Positions 51,446-59,534 of a DNA stretch of 64,000 bases are shown in pieces; the first letter of the stretch is position 1; each line of letters begins with the position of its first letter. The notes beneath the pieces are model-generated. The model saw only the letters and a list, made by a program, of their open reading frames with translations. It did not search any database and had not been told where the DNA came from. The stretch comes from Umezawaea sp036375055 (GTDB lineage: Bacteria > Actinomycetota > Actinomycetes > Mycobacteriales > Pseudonocardiaceae): assembly GCF_036375055.1 (NCBI RefSeq), contig NZ_DASUSQ010000136.1, positions 22,067 to 86,066 on the forward strand. The letters run 5' to 3'. A program made the translations under genes and the position numbers.

Positions 51446-52861
51446 GTGACCGCTGATCGGGTAGATCCCGGACCGTCGGAGCGAGCGGCAGTCGCCGCCC
51501 TCGCGGATGAATTCCTGAAGTCCCTGCGGGAGTGGATCACCATCCCGTCGATCAGCACGGACCCGGCGCACCACGGCGACGTGGCCGCGTCGGCCCGCTG
51601 GCTCGCCGACGCGCTGCGCGCCGACGGGTGGCCGGAGGTGGCCGTCTGGGACCACGGTCCCGCGCTGCCCGCCGTGTACGCGTGCTGGCCCGCCGACGAC
51701 CCGGCCGCCCCGACCGTGCTGGTCTACGGGCACCACGACGTGCAGCCCGTCGACCCGCCGGAGGCGTGGGAGCACCCGCCGTTCGCGGGCGTCGTGGTCG
51801 GCGAGGAGCTGTTCGGCCGCGGCGCCAGCGACGACAAGGGCCAGGTCGCCATGCAGATGCTCGGCGTCCGGGCCCACCTGGCGGCGACCGGTGCGCGGGC
51901 TCCGGCCGTGACGCTCAAGTTCTTCGTGGAGGGCGAGGAGGAGTCCGGGTCGCCGCACCTGGCCGACCTGCTCGACCGGCACGCCGCCGACCTCGCGTGC
52001 GACCTCGTGGTGTTCACCGACACCCCGCTGCACGCGCGCGACGCGCCCACCGTGAACACCGGCCAGCGCGGGGTGCTCGGCGCGGAGGTCACCTTCACCG
52101 GCGGCGCCTCGGACGTCCACTCCGGCCGGGTCGGCGGCGGTGTGCCCAACCCGGCCACGGCCCTCGCCCGCCTCGTGGCCGCACTGCACGACGACGACGG
52201 CCGCGTCCGGCTGCCCGGCTTCTACGCCGACGTGGCGGAGCCGACCGCCGCCGAGCGCGCCGACTACGCCGCGCTGCCGTTCGACGAGGCCGACTGGCTC
52301 GCGGCGAACGCGGGCGGGGCGCGGGCCGTCGCGGGCGAGGCGGGCTGGTCGACCCTGGAACGCGTGTGGGTGCGGCCGACCGCCGAGGTCAACGGCATCA
52401 GCGGCGGGTACACCGGGCCGGGGCTGAAGACGATCGTGCCGCGCGAGGCGTCGGTGAAGCTGTCGTTCCGGCTCGTGCCGAACCAGGTGCCCGCCGCCGT
52501 CGCCGACGGGCTGCGCGAGTTCGTCGCCGCCCACACGCCCGACGGCATCACCGCCCGCGTGGCGCTGAGGGGCGACGGCACCCCGCCGTACGCGGTCGAC
52601 GTGGCCCACCCGGCCGCCGTGGCCGTGCACGTGGCCGTCAGCGAGGCCTTCGGGCAGCGGGCCCGGTACAGCCGCACCGGCGGTTCCGGTCCCGCCGCGG
52701 TCCTGCACGCGACCCTCGGCGTGCCCGTCGTCTACCTCGGCGCGACCTTGCCGGATGATCGGATCCACGCGCCGAACGAACGCGTGGTCCTGCCCCTGCT
52801 GCTACGAGGCGCCGAAGCCGCCGCCCGGTTGTGGCGATCACTCCCTGAGAGGCTGTCATGA
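51446..52861 (+). CDS. M20-family metallopeptidase (dipeptidase)
   Basis: 471 aa, GTG start. Zinc-site motifs: YGHHDVQP (metal His and Asp) near residue 93, GRGASDDKGQ near residue 127 (bridging Asp), VEGEEESGS near residue 155 (catalytic and metal Glu), DTPL near residue 193, and a C-terminal His in DRIHAPNE. The central lid/dimerisation domain is present (TGGASDVHSGRVGGGVPNPA). Cytosolic hydrolysis of dipeptides or N-acyl-amino acids is expected. It overlaps the ion-channel gene by 4 bp (ATGA). Confidence 0.93.
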   Translation: MTADRVDPGPSERAAVAALADEFLKSLREWITIPSISTDPAHHGDVAASARWLADALRADGWPEVAVWDHGPALPAVYACWPADDPAAPTVLVYGHHDVQPVDPPEAWEHPPFAGVVVGEELFGRGASDDKGQVAMQMLGVRAHLAATGARAPAVTLKFFVEGEEESGSPHLADLLDRHAADLACDLVVFTDTPLHARDAPTVNTGQRGVLGAEVTFTGGASDVHSGRVGGGVPNPATALARLVAALHDDDGRVRLPGFYADVAEPTAAERADYAALPFDEADWLAANAGGARAVAGEAGWSTLERVWVRPTAEVNGISGGYTGPGLKTIVPREASVKLSFRLVPNQVPAAVADGLREFVAAHTPDGITARVALRGDGTPPYAVDVAHPAAVAVHVAVSEAFGQRARYSRTGGSGPAAVLHATLGVPVVYLGATLPDDRIHAPNERVVLPLLLRGAEAAARLWRSLPERLS

Positions 52862-53925
52862 TTCGGCGGCTCAACCCTGCCGACCGGCTGACCGACCGGC
52901 CGGACCACTCGCTGGTCGGCGTCATCAAGATGCCGGACCGCCCGCAGAGCCCGGCCCGTGCCATCATCAAACGGGTCGTCGGGGCCACCGGCGCCCTGTT
53001 CGCGGCCGTCCTCATCGTCTACCTCGACCGCGACGGCTACCGCGACGTGAACGGCGACGGGCTGTCCCTGCTGGACGCCGTCTACTACGCCACGGTCTCC
53101 CTCTCCACCACCGGCTACGGCGACATCGCCCCCGCCAGTTCGTCCGCGCGCCTGGTCAACGTCCTGGTCATCACCCCCTTGCGGGTGCTGTTCCTGATCG
53201 TCCTGGTCGGCACGACCCTCGAAGTCCTCACCGAGCGTTCTCGGCAGGCGTTCCGCATTCAGAAGTGGAGGACCAAGGTGCGCAACCACGTGGTCGTGGT
53301 CGGGTACGGGACCAAGGGCCGCTCCGCGGTCAGCGCCCTGCTCGGCGACGGCGTGTCACCCAGCCACATCGTGGTCGTGGACACCGTCCAGGAGTCGCTG
53401 GACTCCGCGTCCTCGATCGGCCTGGTGACCGTGCACGGCTCCGGGACGCGCAACGACGTCCTGCGGGTCGCGGGCGTCCCGAACGCGCGGGCGGTGGTCG
53501 TGGCCGCGAACCGGGACGACACGGCGGTCCTGGTGACGCTGACCGCCCGCGAGCTCGCGCCCAAGGCCCAGATCGTCGCGTCGGTGCGCGAGCGCGAGAA
53601 CGAGCACCTGCTGCGCCAGTCCGGCGCGGACTCCGTGGTGGTGTCGAGCGAGACCGCCGGACGCCTGCTCGGCATGGCCACGTCGACGCCGTCGGTCGTG
53701 GACATGGTCGAGGACCTGCTCACCCCCGACGCCGGGCTCGCCATCGCCGAGCGCGACGTGGAGCCGTCGGAGATCGGCGGCTCGCCCCGGCACCTGCCGG
53801 ACATCGTGCTGGGGGTCGTGCGGAACGGGAACCTGTACCGGGTGGACGCGGCCGAGGCCGACGCCATCGAGTCCGGGGACCGCCTGCTGTACATCAAGAA
53901 GGTGACCCCGCCGGAAGAGTCGTGA
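52858..53925 (+). CDS. Two-helix K+ channel with RCK/TrkA-N domains (Rv3200c-like)
   Basis: 355 aa. Transmembrane helix 1 at about residues 40-57 (VVGATGALFAAVLIVYL), pore helix and filter SLSTTGYGDIAP (TTGYGD at 84-89; TxGYGD is the K+ filter), helix 2 at about 100-122, then a cytoplasmic TrkA-N Rossmann domain (VVVVGYGTKGRSAVSALLG) and a TrkA-C domain (LPDIVLGVVRNGNLYRV). It forms a tetrameric ligand-gated K+ channel. The position next to the repair cluster is the same in mycobacteria. A terminator follows. Confidence 0.93.
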   Translation: MIRRLNPADRLTDRPDHSLVGVIKMPDRPQSPARAIIKRVVGATGALFAAVLIVYLDRDGYRDVNGDGLSLLDAVYYATVSLSTTGYGDIAPASSSARLVNVLVITPLRVLFLIVLVGTTLEVLTERSRQAFRIQKWRTKVRNHVVVVGYGTKGRSAVSALLGDGVSPSHIVVVDTVQESLDSASSIGLVTVHGSGTRNDVLRVAGVPNARAVVVAANRDDTAVLVTLTARELAPKAQIVASVRERENEHLLRQSGADSVVVSSETAGRLLGMATSTPSVVDMVEDLLTPDAGLAIAERDVEPSEIGGSPRHLPDIVLGVVRNGNLYRVDAAEADAIESGDRLLYIKKVTPPEES

Positions 53926-53928
53926 ACA

Positions 53929-53959
53929 CGGGTGGCGCCCTCGGCGAGGGCGCCACCCG
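53929..53959. terminator. Perfect 14-bp bidirectional terminator
   Basis: CGGGTGGCGCCCTC (53929-53942) and its exact complement (53946-53959) with loop GGC, between the converging channel and histidine-kinase genes. Confidence 0.9.
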
Positions 53960-53986
53960 GCGGACCGCGACGCCGGGCCGGCGCCC

Positions 53987-55306
53987 TCAGCGGGGCGCGA
54001 GCGGAACGGACAGCACGAACGTCGCTCCCGCCCCACCCGGCGCGGGCGGGGCGCAGACGAGGTCGCCGCCGTGCGCCCGTGCCACGCCCCTGGCGATGGC
54101 CAGGCCGAGGCCGGAGCCGCCGTGGCGGCGGTCGCGGGCCTCGTCGAGCCTGGTGAGGCGGTCGAAGATGCGCTCCCGGTCGGCGGACGCCACGCCCGGC
54201 CCGTTGTCCTTCACGCTCACGAGCGCGCGGCCCGCGAACACGCTGACACCCAGCCGCACCTCGCCCCGCGGGCCGGTCGCCTGCCTGGCGTTGTCGGAGA
54301 GGTTGACCAGCACCTGGGCGAGCCGCTGCGGATCACCGTCGACGACCACCGGCACCCCCTCGGCCTCGATGTCCAGCTCCGGGGCGAGGAGCCTGCTGCG
54401 GGCCACCTCCGCCTCGGCCAGCGCGAGCAGGTCCACCGGCTCGAACTGGAGTTCCAGCCCCGCGTCGATCCTGGCCAGCGCGAGCAGGTCGTCCACCAGG
54501 CGGCCCGCGCGCCGGGATTCCCGCACCAGCAGCAGGTTCATCCGGTCGCGCTCCTCGGCGCCCGCCTCGTCCAGGCCGGTCTGCATCAGCGCCTCGGCCA
54601 CGGCCTGCACGCCCGCGATCGGCGTGCGCAGCTCGTGCGCCGCGTCCGCGACGAACCGCTTGGTCCGCTCCTCCGACGCCCGCGCCGCGGCTTCCGCACC
54701 CTCCAGCGCGTCCAGCATGTCGTCGAACGCCGCCGCCGTGCGGCCCAGCTCGTTGTTGGTGCGCAACGGGTTCAGCCGCCTGCCGCGGTGGCCTCCGGTG
54801 ATCGAGCGGGCGAGGGTGGTCATCGTGTCCAGCGGCGCCAGAGCCCGCCGCACGACGAAGACCAGCGCGCCCGCCGTGACGGCCAGCGCACCGAGACCGA
54901 CGGCGACCAGGAGGTTCCGCAGGCGGATCTGCGCGGCGGACAGGACCGTCGTGTCGCCGTAGAGCGTGATCTTCGAGCCGTCCGGCAGGTCGCGCTGCAC
55001 GATCTTGAACCGCTCGTCGTCGTCCGGCGCGCTGCCGAAGGTGGCACCGTTCGGCGCGACCAGCAGCACCTGCACGCCCATGCCGTCGACCTTGTGCACC
55101 AGCTGGTTGCCCGAGTACTTCTGCGTCTTCGCCAGCTGCTGCGCCGTGCGCGCCCGGTCCAGCAGCACGGTCTCGACGTCGCGGCTCGACTGCGACGCGA
55201 ACAGCGCGTCCACGGTGAACACCAGCGTCACCATGACCGCGAACAGCACGAGCACCACCGACAGGGTCACGCGCCTGCGCAGCGAGACCGTCTTCAGCCT
55301 GCTCAC
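53987..55306 (-). CDS. Sensor histidine kinase
   Basis: 439 aa, GTG overlapping the regulator stop by 4 bp. Transmembrane helix 1 (about residues 13-35), an extracytoplasmic sensor of about 100 residues, helix 2 (about 135-158), a HAMP linker, then the dimerisation box AADAAHELRTP-like ADAAHELRTPIAG with phospho-acceptor His224. ATPase boxes follow: NLSDNARQA (N), VKDNGPGV (G1), GGSGLGLAIARG (G2). It should phosphorylate the regulator encoded before it. The stimulus is unknown. Confidence 0.94.
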   Translation of the reverse strand: MSRLKTVSLRRRVTLSVVLVLFAVMVTLVFTVDALFASQSSRDVETVLLDRARTAQQLAKTQKYSGNQLVHKVDGMGVQVLLVAPNGATFGSAPDDDERFKIVQRDLPDGSKITLYGDTTVLSAAQIRLRNLLVAVGLGALAVTAGALVFVVRRALAPLDTMTTLARSITGGHRGRRLNPLRTNNELGRTAAAFDDMLDALEGAEAAARASEERTKRFVADAAHELRTPIAGVQAVAEALMQTGLDEAGAEERDRMNLLLVRESRRAGRLVDDLLALARIDAGLELQFEPVDLLALAEAEVARSRLLAPELDIEAEGVPVVVDGDPQRLAQVLVNLSDNARQATGPRGEVRLGVSVFAGRALVSVKDNGPGVASADRERIFDRLTRLDEARDRRHGGSGLGLAIARGVARAHGGDLVCAPPAPGGAGATFVLSVPLAPR

Positions 55307-55986
55307 GGCTCGTCGGCCCGCAGCACGTACCCGAGGCCGCGCACGGTGTGCAGCAACCGGGGGCCGTTCTCCTCCAGCTTGCGCCGCAACGCGCTCACGT
55401 GCACCTCGACCAGGTTCGGGTCGTAGTCCTCGTAGCCCCACACGGCCGTGAGGATCTGGGTCTTGCCGACGACGCGGCCGCGCTGCGCGGCCAGGTAGCG
55501 CAGCAGGCGCAGCTCCGTCGCCGTCAGCTCCACCGGTGCGGACCCGCGCAGCACCACGCCGGAATCGGCGTCCACCACCAGGTCGCCGATCTGCACGGTG
55601 GACGGGGTGCGACCCAGCCTGCGCAGCACCGCGCTCACCCTCGCCACGAGTTCGGCCAGCACGAACGGCTTCACCAGGTAGTCGTCCGCGCCCTGGTCCA
55701 GGCCGCGCAGCCGGTCCGCCACCCCGTCGCGCGCGGTCAGCATCACCACGCCGGCCCCGCTGGACCGCCGCACCACCTCCAGCAGCGCGAACCCGTCCCG
55801 CCCCGGCAGCATCACGTCCAGCACCACCAGGTCGGGCCGGAACCGCGCCAGGTCGCTCTCCAGCTCCCGCCCGTCCGGCCGCAGCAGCACCTGGTACCCG
55901 GTGTCGCGCAGCGCCGATCCCACGGCGGCACCGATCGCCTCGGCGTCCTCGACGACCAGCACCCGCGCGGCAGTAGACACCACCAC
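55303..55986 (-). CDS. OmpR/PhoB-family response regulator
   Basis: 227 aa. GTG codons at 55986, 55983 and 55980 are all possible starts. The receiver domain has acidic residues VVEDAE near residue 12, phospho-acceptor Asp57 in VVLDVMLPG, and Lys in YLVKPF. The C-terminal winged helix (ELTATELRLLRYLAAQRGRV, VHVSALRRKLEENGPRLL, VRGLGYVLR) binds DNA. First gene of the two-component operon; its own promoter region (55987-56060) may hold its target site. Confidence 0.95.
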   Translation of the reverse strand: MVVSTAARVLVVEDAEAIGAAVGSALRDTGYQVLLRPDGRELESDLARFRPDLVVLDVMLPGRDGFALLEVVRRSSGAGVVMLTARDGVADRLRGLDQGADDYLVKPFVLAELVARVSAVLRRLGRTPSTVQIGDLVVDADSGVVLRGSAPVELTATELRLLRYLAAQRGRVVGKTQILTAVWGYEDYDPNLVEVHVSALRRKLEENGPRLLHTVRGLGYVLRADEP

Positions 55987-56108
55987 ATTCTGCTGCCGCC
56001 CGGCCGCCTCCCGCTCGGGGAGGGCGCCGGCTTCAGGTACCGCTCAGTTGATCATCAACTGTGCGGGTGGGGTTACCGGGGAACAGCCGGTCTGCGACGA
56101 TCCTCCGC

Positions 56109-56540
56109 GTGGCGGTGAGGCGTAGCCCGGTGAGCTGGGGGCTGGTCCTCCTGGTCATCGCACTGGTGGGACTGGGCACAGCGGTCGCCGTGTGGTGGCC
56201 GCTGTCCGGCGTGGGCGAGAGCGAGCGGGTCACCGCGACCGTGGTGAAGTCGGCGTCGTGCGGCAAGAGGGAGCTCGACCAGGTCGAGGTGACCGTCGGC
56301 GGCAGGGTGCGGACGGTCCCGCTGGACGGGTGCGGGCACGGTGAGCGGGAGACCCTGGAGGTGCTGCTGCCCGAGGACACGTCCGGGAACTTCACCGTGC
56401 AGACGGCCGGGGCCGTGTCGGACGCCGTGCCGCTGCCGCAGCGGCTGGAGACGCTGATGCTGTGCCTCAGCGGGCTGGCGGGCGGCTTCTACGCGTACCT
56501 GGTCAGCAGGCCCGTGCCCCGGTTGAGGTCGGCCGCCTGA
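56109..56540 (+). CDS. Two-helix membrane protein, unknown
   Basis: 143 aa from GTG 56109 (GTG 56061 would add 16 residues). One hydrophobic helix near the start (WGLVLLVIALVGLGTAVAVWW), an extracytoplasmic beta-rich domain of about 70 residues with paired cysteines (ASCGKRE, DGCGHGE), then a second helix (LMLCLSGLAGGFYAYLV) and a basic tail. DUF3592-like in layout, but I cannot assign it firmly. Confidence 0.7.
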   Translation: MAVRRSPVSWGLVLLVIALVGLGTAVAVWWPLSGVGESERVTATVVKSASCGKRELDQVEVTVGGRVRTVPLDGCGHGERETLEVLLPEDTSGNFTVQTAGAVSDAVPLPQRLETLMLCLSGLAGGFYAYLVSRPVPRLRSAA

Positions 56541-56549
56541 CGCGGTGGG

Positions 56550-58151
56550 TCAGCCGACCGCGCCCGCCGGGGCGGCGTAGGTGTTGCAGGCGTCGGTGGA
56601 GTTGGCCTCGAAGCCGCTGAGCGCCCAGTCGCCCTGGTTGGTCGGGCTGCCGTGGGCGTTCTTCTCCGGGCTCTCCTCCATCGCGTACTGGAAGTCCTCC
56701 TCGGCGCGGCGGGCCAGGTCGGTCGTGATCGAGCCCCGGCCCGCGGCGGCACCGAGGAACATGCCGGCGAAGCAGTTCGCCTGGAGTTCGATGCGGCGCG
56801 ACATCTCCAGGCCCGCCGGGGTCTTCTCGCCCGCGTTGACGATCTTCAGGTCGGCCGCGCGGAGCATCCCGGTCATCGCCTGGACGTGGTGGCCGTACTC
56901 GTGCGCCAGCGTCGCCAGGTGCGTGGCCGGGCGGTCGCCGCCGCCGTTCTCGCGCAGCCTGCTGGTGGGCATGTAGATCATCCGGTTGCGCCCGCAGTAG
57001 TAGGCGACGGCGTCCTCGGAGGCGGGAGCGGCGCCGCACGGGCCGTTCGACAGCTCCGGCGCGGCGTCCAGCGACGGCGGTTCGAACGGGAGGTTCGCGT
57101 CCTTCAGCACCGGGGCCCACGCGGTGTCCAGGCAGACCACGCCCGCGGCGTAGTAGTCGGCCAGCTGCTGGTCCGAGGTGCCGAACGCGGGCAGTTCGCA
57201 GGTGATCTCGGGCAGCGGCCTCGGGGTGAGGAGGAGCGGGTGGTCCTCCAGGCGTTGCACGGGGCGGGGGCGCACGGCCTCGGCGCTGGTCGGGGCCATG
57301 GCCGCCGTGTACGGGGCGGCGACGGCGCGGCCGGGGACCTGCCTGGTGCCGTCGATGCGGCTGAGCAGGCCCAGGCCGAGCACGGCGCAGAGGATCATGG
57401 TGAACACGCCGACCAGCGCGGCCGGGTTGTTCCCCGGCTGCTCGACCACCCGGTGCTCGACCACCACCGCGGCCTCGGAGGGCTCGGCGGGCTCGTCGAG
57501 GTCCAGCACGCCCGCGAACACCACGGTCTCGGCGTCGTCGGGATCGCGGACGACCCCGACCGGCTCGACCCGCTCGGTGACCGGGGACGGCGCCTCCGGC
57601 TTGGGCGCGGTGATGAACTGGGTGGCCTCGGCGGCGCGGAAGATCTCGGCCACGCCGAACGTCCCGGCCACCGGCGTCCCGGCCACCGGAGGGGTCGGGG
57701 GCTTCTCGGCGGGGGCGGTCCCGCTCCGGGCGACCGCGAAGAACTCCATGGCCTCGGCGGTCAGGAAGGTGTCCGGCTCGTCGGCCACCACCGGAGGCGG
57801 GGCGTCGGCCGCAGGCTCGTCGACCACCGGGGCGTCGGTCACCGGCTCGTCGGTCACCGGGGCGTCGGGCTCGGCCGCGACCCCCTCGACCGCGGGGTCG
57901 TCAGCGGTCCCGTCCGCGGGCACGACGCCCGCCTCCGACTCCCCGACGGCCGACCCCGCCGCCGAGTCCTCCGGCACCCCGTCCGCTCCCGAACCAGCCC
58001 GCACAGCCACCCCGCCGTCGCCACCGACCACGCCACCACCACCGGGTCCGACAGCCGGAGGAAGCCCTCCACCGCTGCTGACCTGGCGACCATCATCCAC
58101 GACGCCCCCACCTGCCGACTCCCGCGGCGGTGTCACGCCCTCGTCGCCCAC
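56550..58151 (-). CDS. Neutral zinc metallopeptidase with long disordered N-terminus (copy 2)
   Basis: 533 aa, GTG start, 4 bp after the stop of its paralogue. Residues 1 to about 245 are Ala/Pro/Glu/Val-rich and acidic with short near-repeats (DEPVTDAPVVDEPAADAPPP), one transmembrane helix follows (VGVFTMILCAVLGLGLL), and the exported C-terminal domain has the zinc site LAHEYGHHVQAMTG with the third ligand in RRIELQANCFAG. Cysteines at CELP, VVCLD, GPCG, YYCG, NCF and ACNT suggest disulfides. The domain is the YpfJ/KPN_02809-type neutral zinc peptidase. Substrate unknown. Confidence 0.87.
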   Translation of the reverse strand: MGDEGVTPPRESAGGGVVDDGRQVSSGGGLPPAVGPGGGGVVGGDGGVAVRAGSGADGVPEDSAAGSAVGESEAGVVPADGTADDPAVEGVAAEPDAPVTDEPVTDAPVVDEPAADAPPPVVADEPDTFLTAEAMEFFAVARSGTAPAEKPPTPPVAGTPVAGTFGVAEIFRAAEATQFITAPKPEAPSPVTERVEPVGVVRDPDDAETVVFAGVLDLDEPAEPSEAAVVVEHRVVEQPGNNPAALVGVFTMILCAVLGLGLLSRIDGTRQVPGRAVAAPYTAAMAPTSAEAVRPRPVQRLEDHPLLLTPRPLPEITCELPAFGTSDQQLADYYAAGVVCLDTAWAPVLKDANLPFEPPSLDAAPELSNGPCGAAPASEDAVAYYCGRNRMIYMPTSRLRENGGGDRPATHLATLAHEYGHHVQAMTGMLRAADLKIVNAGEKTPAGLEMSRRIELQANCFAGMFLGAAAGRGSITTDLARRAEEDFQYAMEESPEKNAHGSPTNQGDWALSGFEANSTDACNTYAAPAGAVG

Positions 58152-58155
58152 GGGC

Positions 58156-59457
58156 TCAGCTGACGCTCTGCGCGTCCGACACCCACGTGTTGCAGGCGCT
58201 CGTCTCGTTGTTCGTGAACCCGTCCATGACCCACTGGGCGTTGCGCTCGGGCGCGCCGTGGTCGCGGGTGGGGTACACGGGGTAGTCGCCCCTGGTGCTC
58301 GCGTCGCGCAGCGCCACGTCGATCACGTCCCTCGGGATGGCACCGTGCGAAAGGGGTGCGAGGGTCATCCCGCCGAAGCAGGTCGCCTGCAACTCCTTGC
58401 GGCGGTTCAGGTCGAGGCCTGCCGGGGTGTCCCAGCCGCCCTTGTCGTACTGCGCCTCGCCCGAGGCCCGCAGGATCCCGGACAACCACTGGATGTGGTG
58501 ACCGTACTCGTGCGCGAGCTGCCCGAGGTACTTGCCGGGGTGGTTCGGGTTGTTCGAGCCCTGCTCGCCCGCGTAGTAGTTCGCCGTCCAGTAGATCGTC
58601 CCGTCGCAGTACATCGCGGTGCGGTCCGGACCCATCTGGCCGCACGGGTTGGTGATCGTGGACGTGACGATGACCAGCTCGACGGGCTGGTAGGGCAGGT
58701 TGGACTTGGTGAACGACGGCTTCCACATGCTCTCGATGCACGGCAGCGCGGCGCGCAGGAAGGTGTCCTGCCCGGCCGGGGAGTAGTCCATGCCGGGCAG
58801 CGCGCAGCCGTCGATGTCGAACGCGCCGAGACCGGGCTGGTGGATCGGGTTGTCACCGAGCTTGATGACGGCCTTCGGACCCGCCTGCTTGGACGAGGTG
58901 GCCGACGCGGTCGCCGGCCTGCTGGTGCTGGCGCGACCGCCGCTGGTCGTGGCGGCGGTGGTCGTGGTGGTCGTCGGGGGCGTGTAGCTGTAGGTCGAGT
59001 AGCCGGAGTACCCGGCGTCGCTGGCCCGGTTCGGCGTGCCGGTCGCGGCGACCACGCCGATCACCGCGATGCCGAGGATCGCGACGGCGAACAGGACGCC
59101 CGCGACGAGCGGGCCGCTGCTCTTCTTCGGCTGGTAGGGCGGGTACTGCGGGGGCGGGCCCCAGCCGGGCGGACCGGGAGGGCCGGGAGGGGTCGGGCCG
59201 GGCTGGAACCGCGTCCGCTGAGGTGGCGGCGGGTGACCCCACGGGCTGGGCGGCGGCGCGGCCACCGGCGGCGGCATGACCGGGCGCGGCGGCGGCACCG
59301 GCGGGCGGGCCTGCGGCGGCTGCGGGCGCAGGCCGGGCCACTGCGACTGCTGCGGCGGGCCCTGAGCGGGCTGCTGGGGGTGCAATGGCGCGGGCACCGG
59401 AGGCGGCCCTACCGGTCGGGGTGGCGGCCAGCCACCCGGCGGCGGTGGTTGCGTCAT
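58156..59457 (-). CDS. Neutral zinc metallopeptidase with proline-rich N-terminus (copy 1)
   Basis: 433 aa from ATG 59457 (ATG 59475 and 59499 are in frame; the MTQPPPPGGW start is typical of this architecture). A Pro/Gly/Gln-rich cytoplasmic segment of about 120 residues is followed by a transmembrane helix (VAGVLFAVAILGIAVIGVVAA), a Ser/Thr-rich linker and a peptidase domain with HEYGHHIQWLSGI and RRKELQATCFGG. Same catalytic layout as the gene that follows, but with an entirely different N-terminal low-complexity region. The two are an operon of diverged tandem duplicates on the outer membrane face. Confidence 0.87.
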   Translation of the reverse strand: MTQPPPPGGWPPPRPVGPPPVPAPLHPQQPAQGPPQQSQWPGLRPQPPQARPPVPPPRPVMPPPVAAPPPSPWGHPPPPQRTRFQPGPTPPGPPGPPGWGPPPQYPPYQPKKSSGPLVAGVLFAVAILGIAVIGVVAATGTPNRASDAGYSGYSTYSYTPPTTTTTTAATTSGGRASTSRPATASATSSKQAGPKAVIKLGDNPIHQPGLGAFDIDGCALPGMDYSPAGQDTFLRAALPCIESMWKPSFTKSNLPYQPVELVIVTSTITNPCGQMGPDRTAMYCDGTIYWTANYYAGEQGSNNPNHPGKYLGQLAHEYGHHIQWLSGILRASGEAQYDKGGWDTPAGLDLNRRKELQATCFGGMTLAPLSHGAIPRDVIDVALRDASTRGDYPVYPTRDHGAPERNAQWVMDGFTNNETSACNTWVSDAQSVS

Positions 59458-59534
59458 TGGTTGAGGTTCCCCCATTATCGCTTCTACCCGAATCAGCACA
59501 AGAGCATAGGCGGACTCCGCTATTGTCCGCGGCC

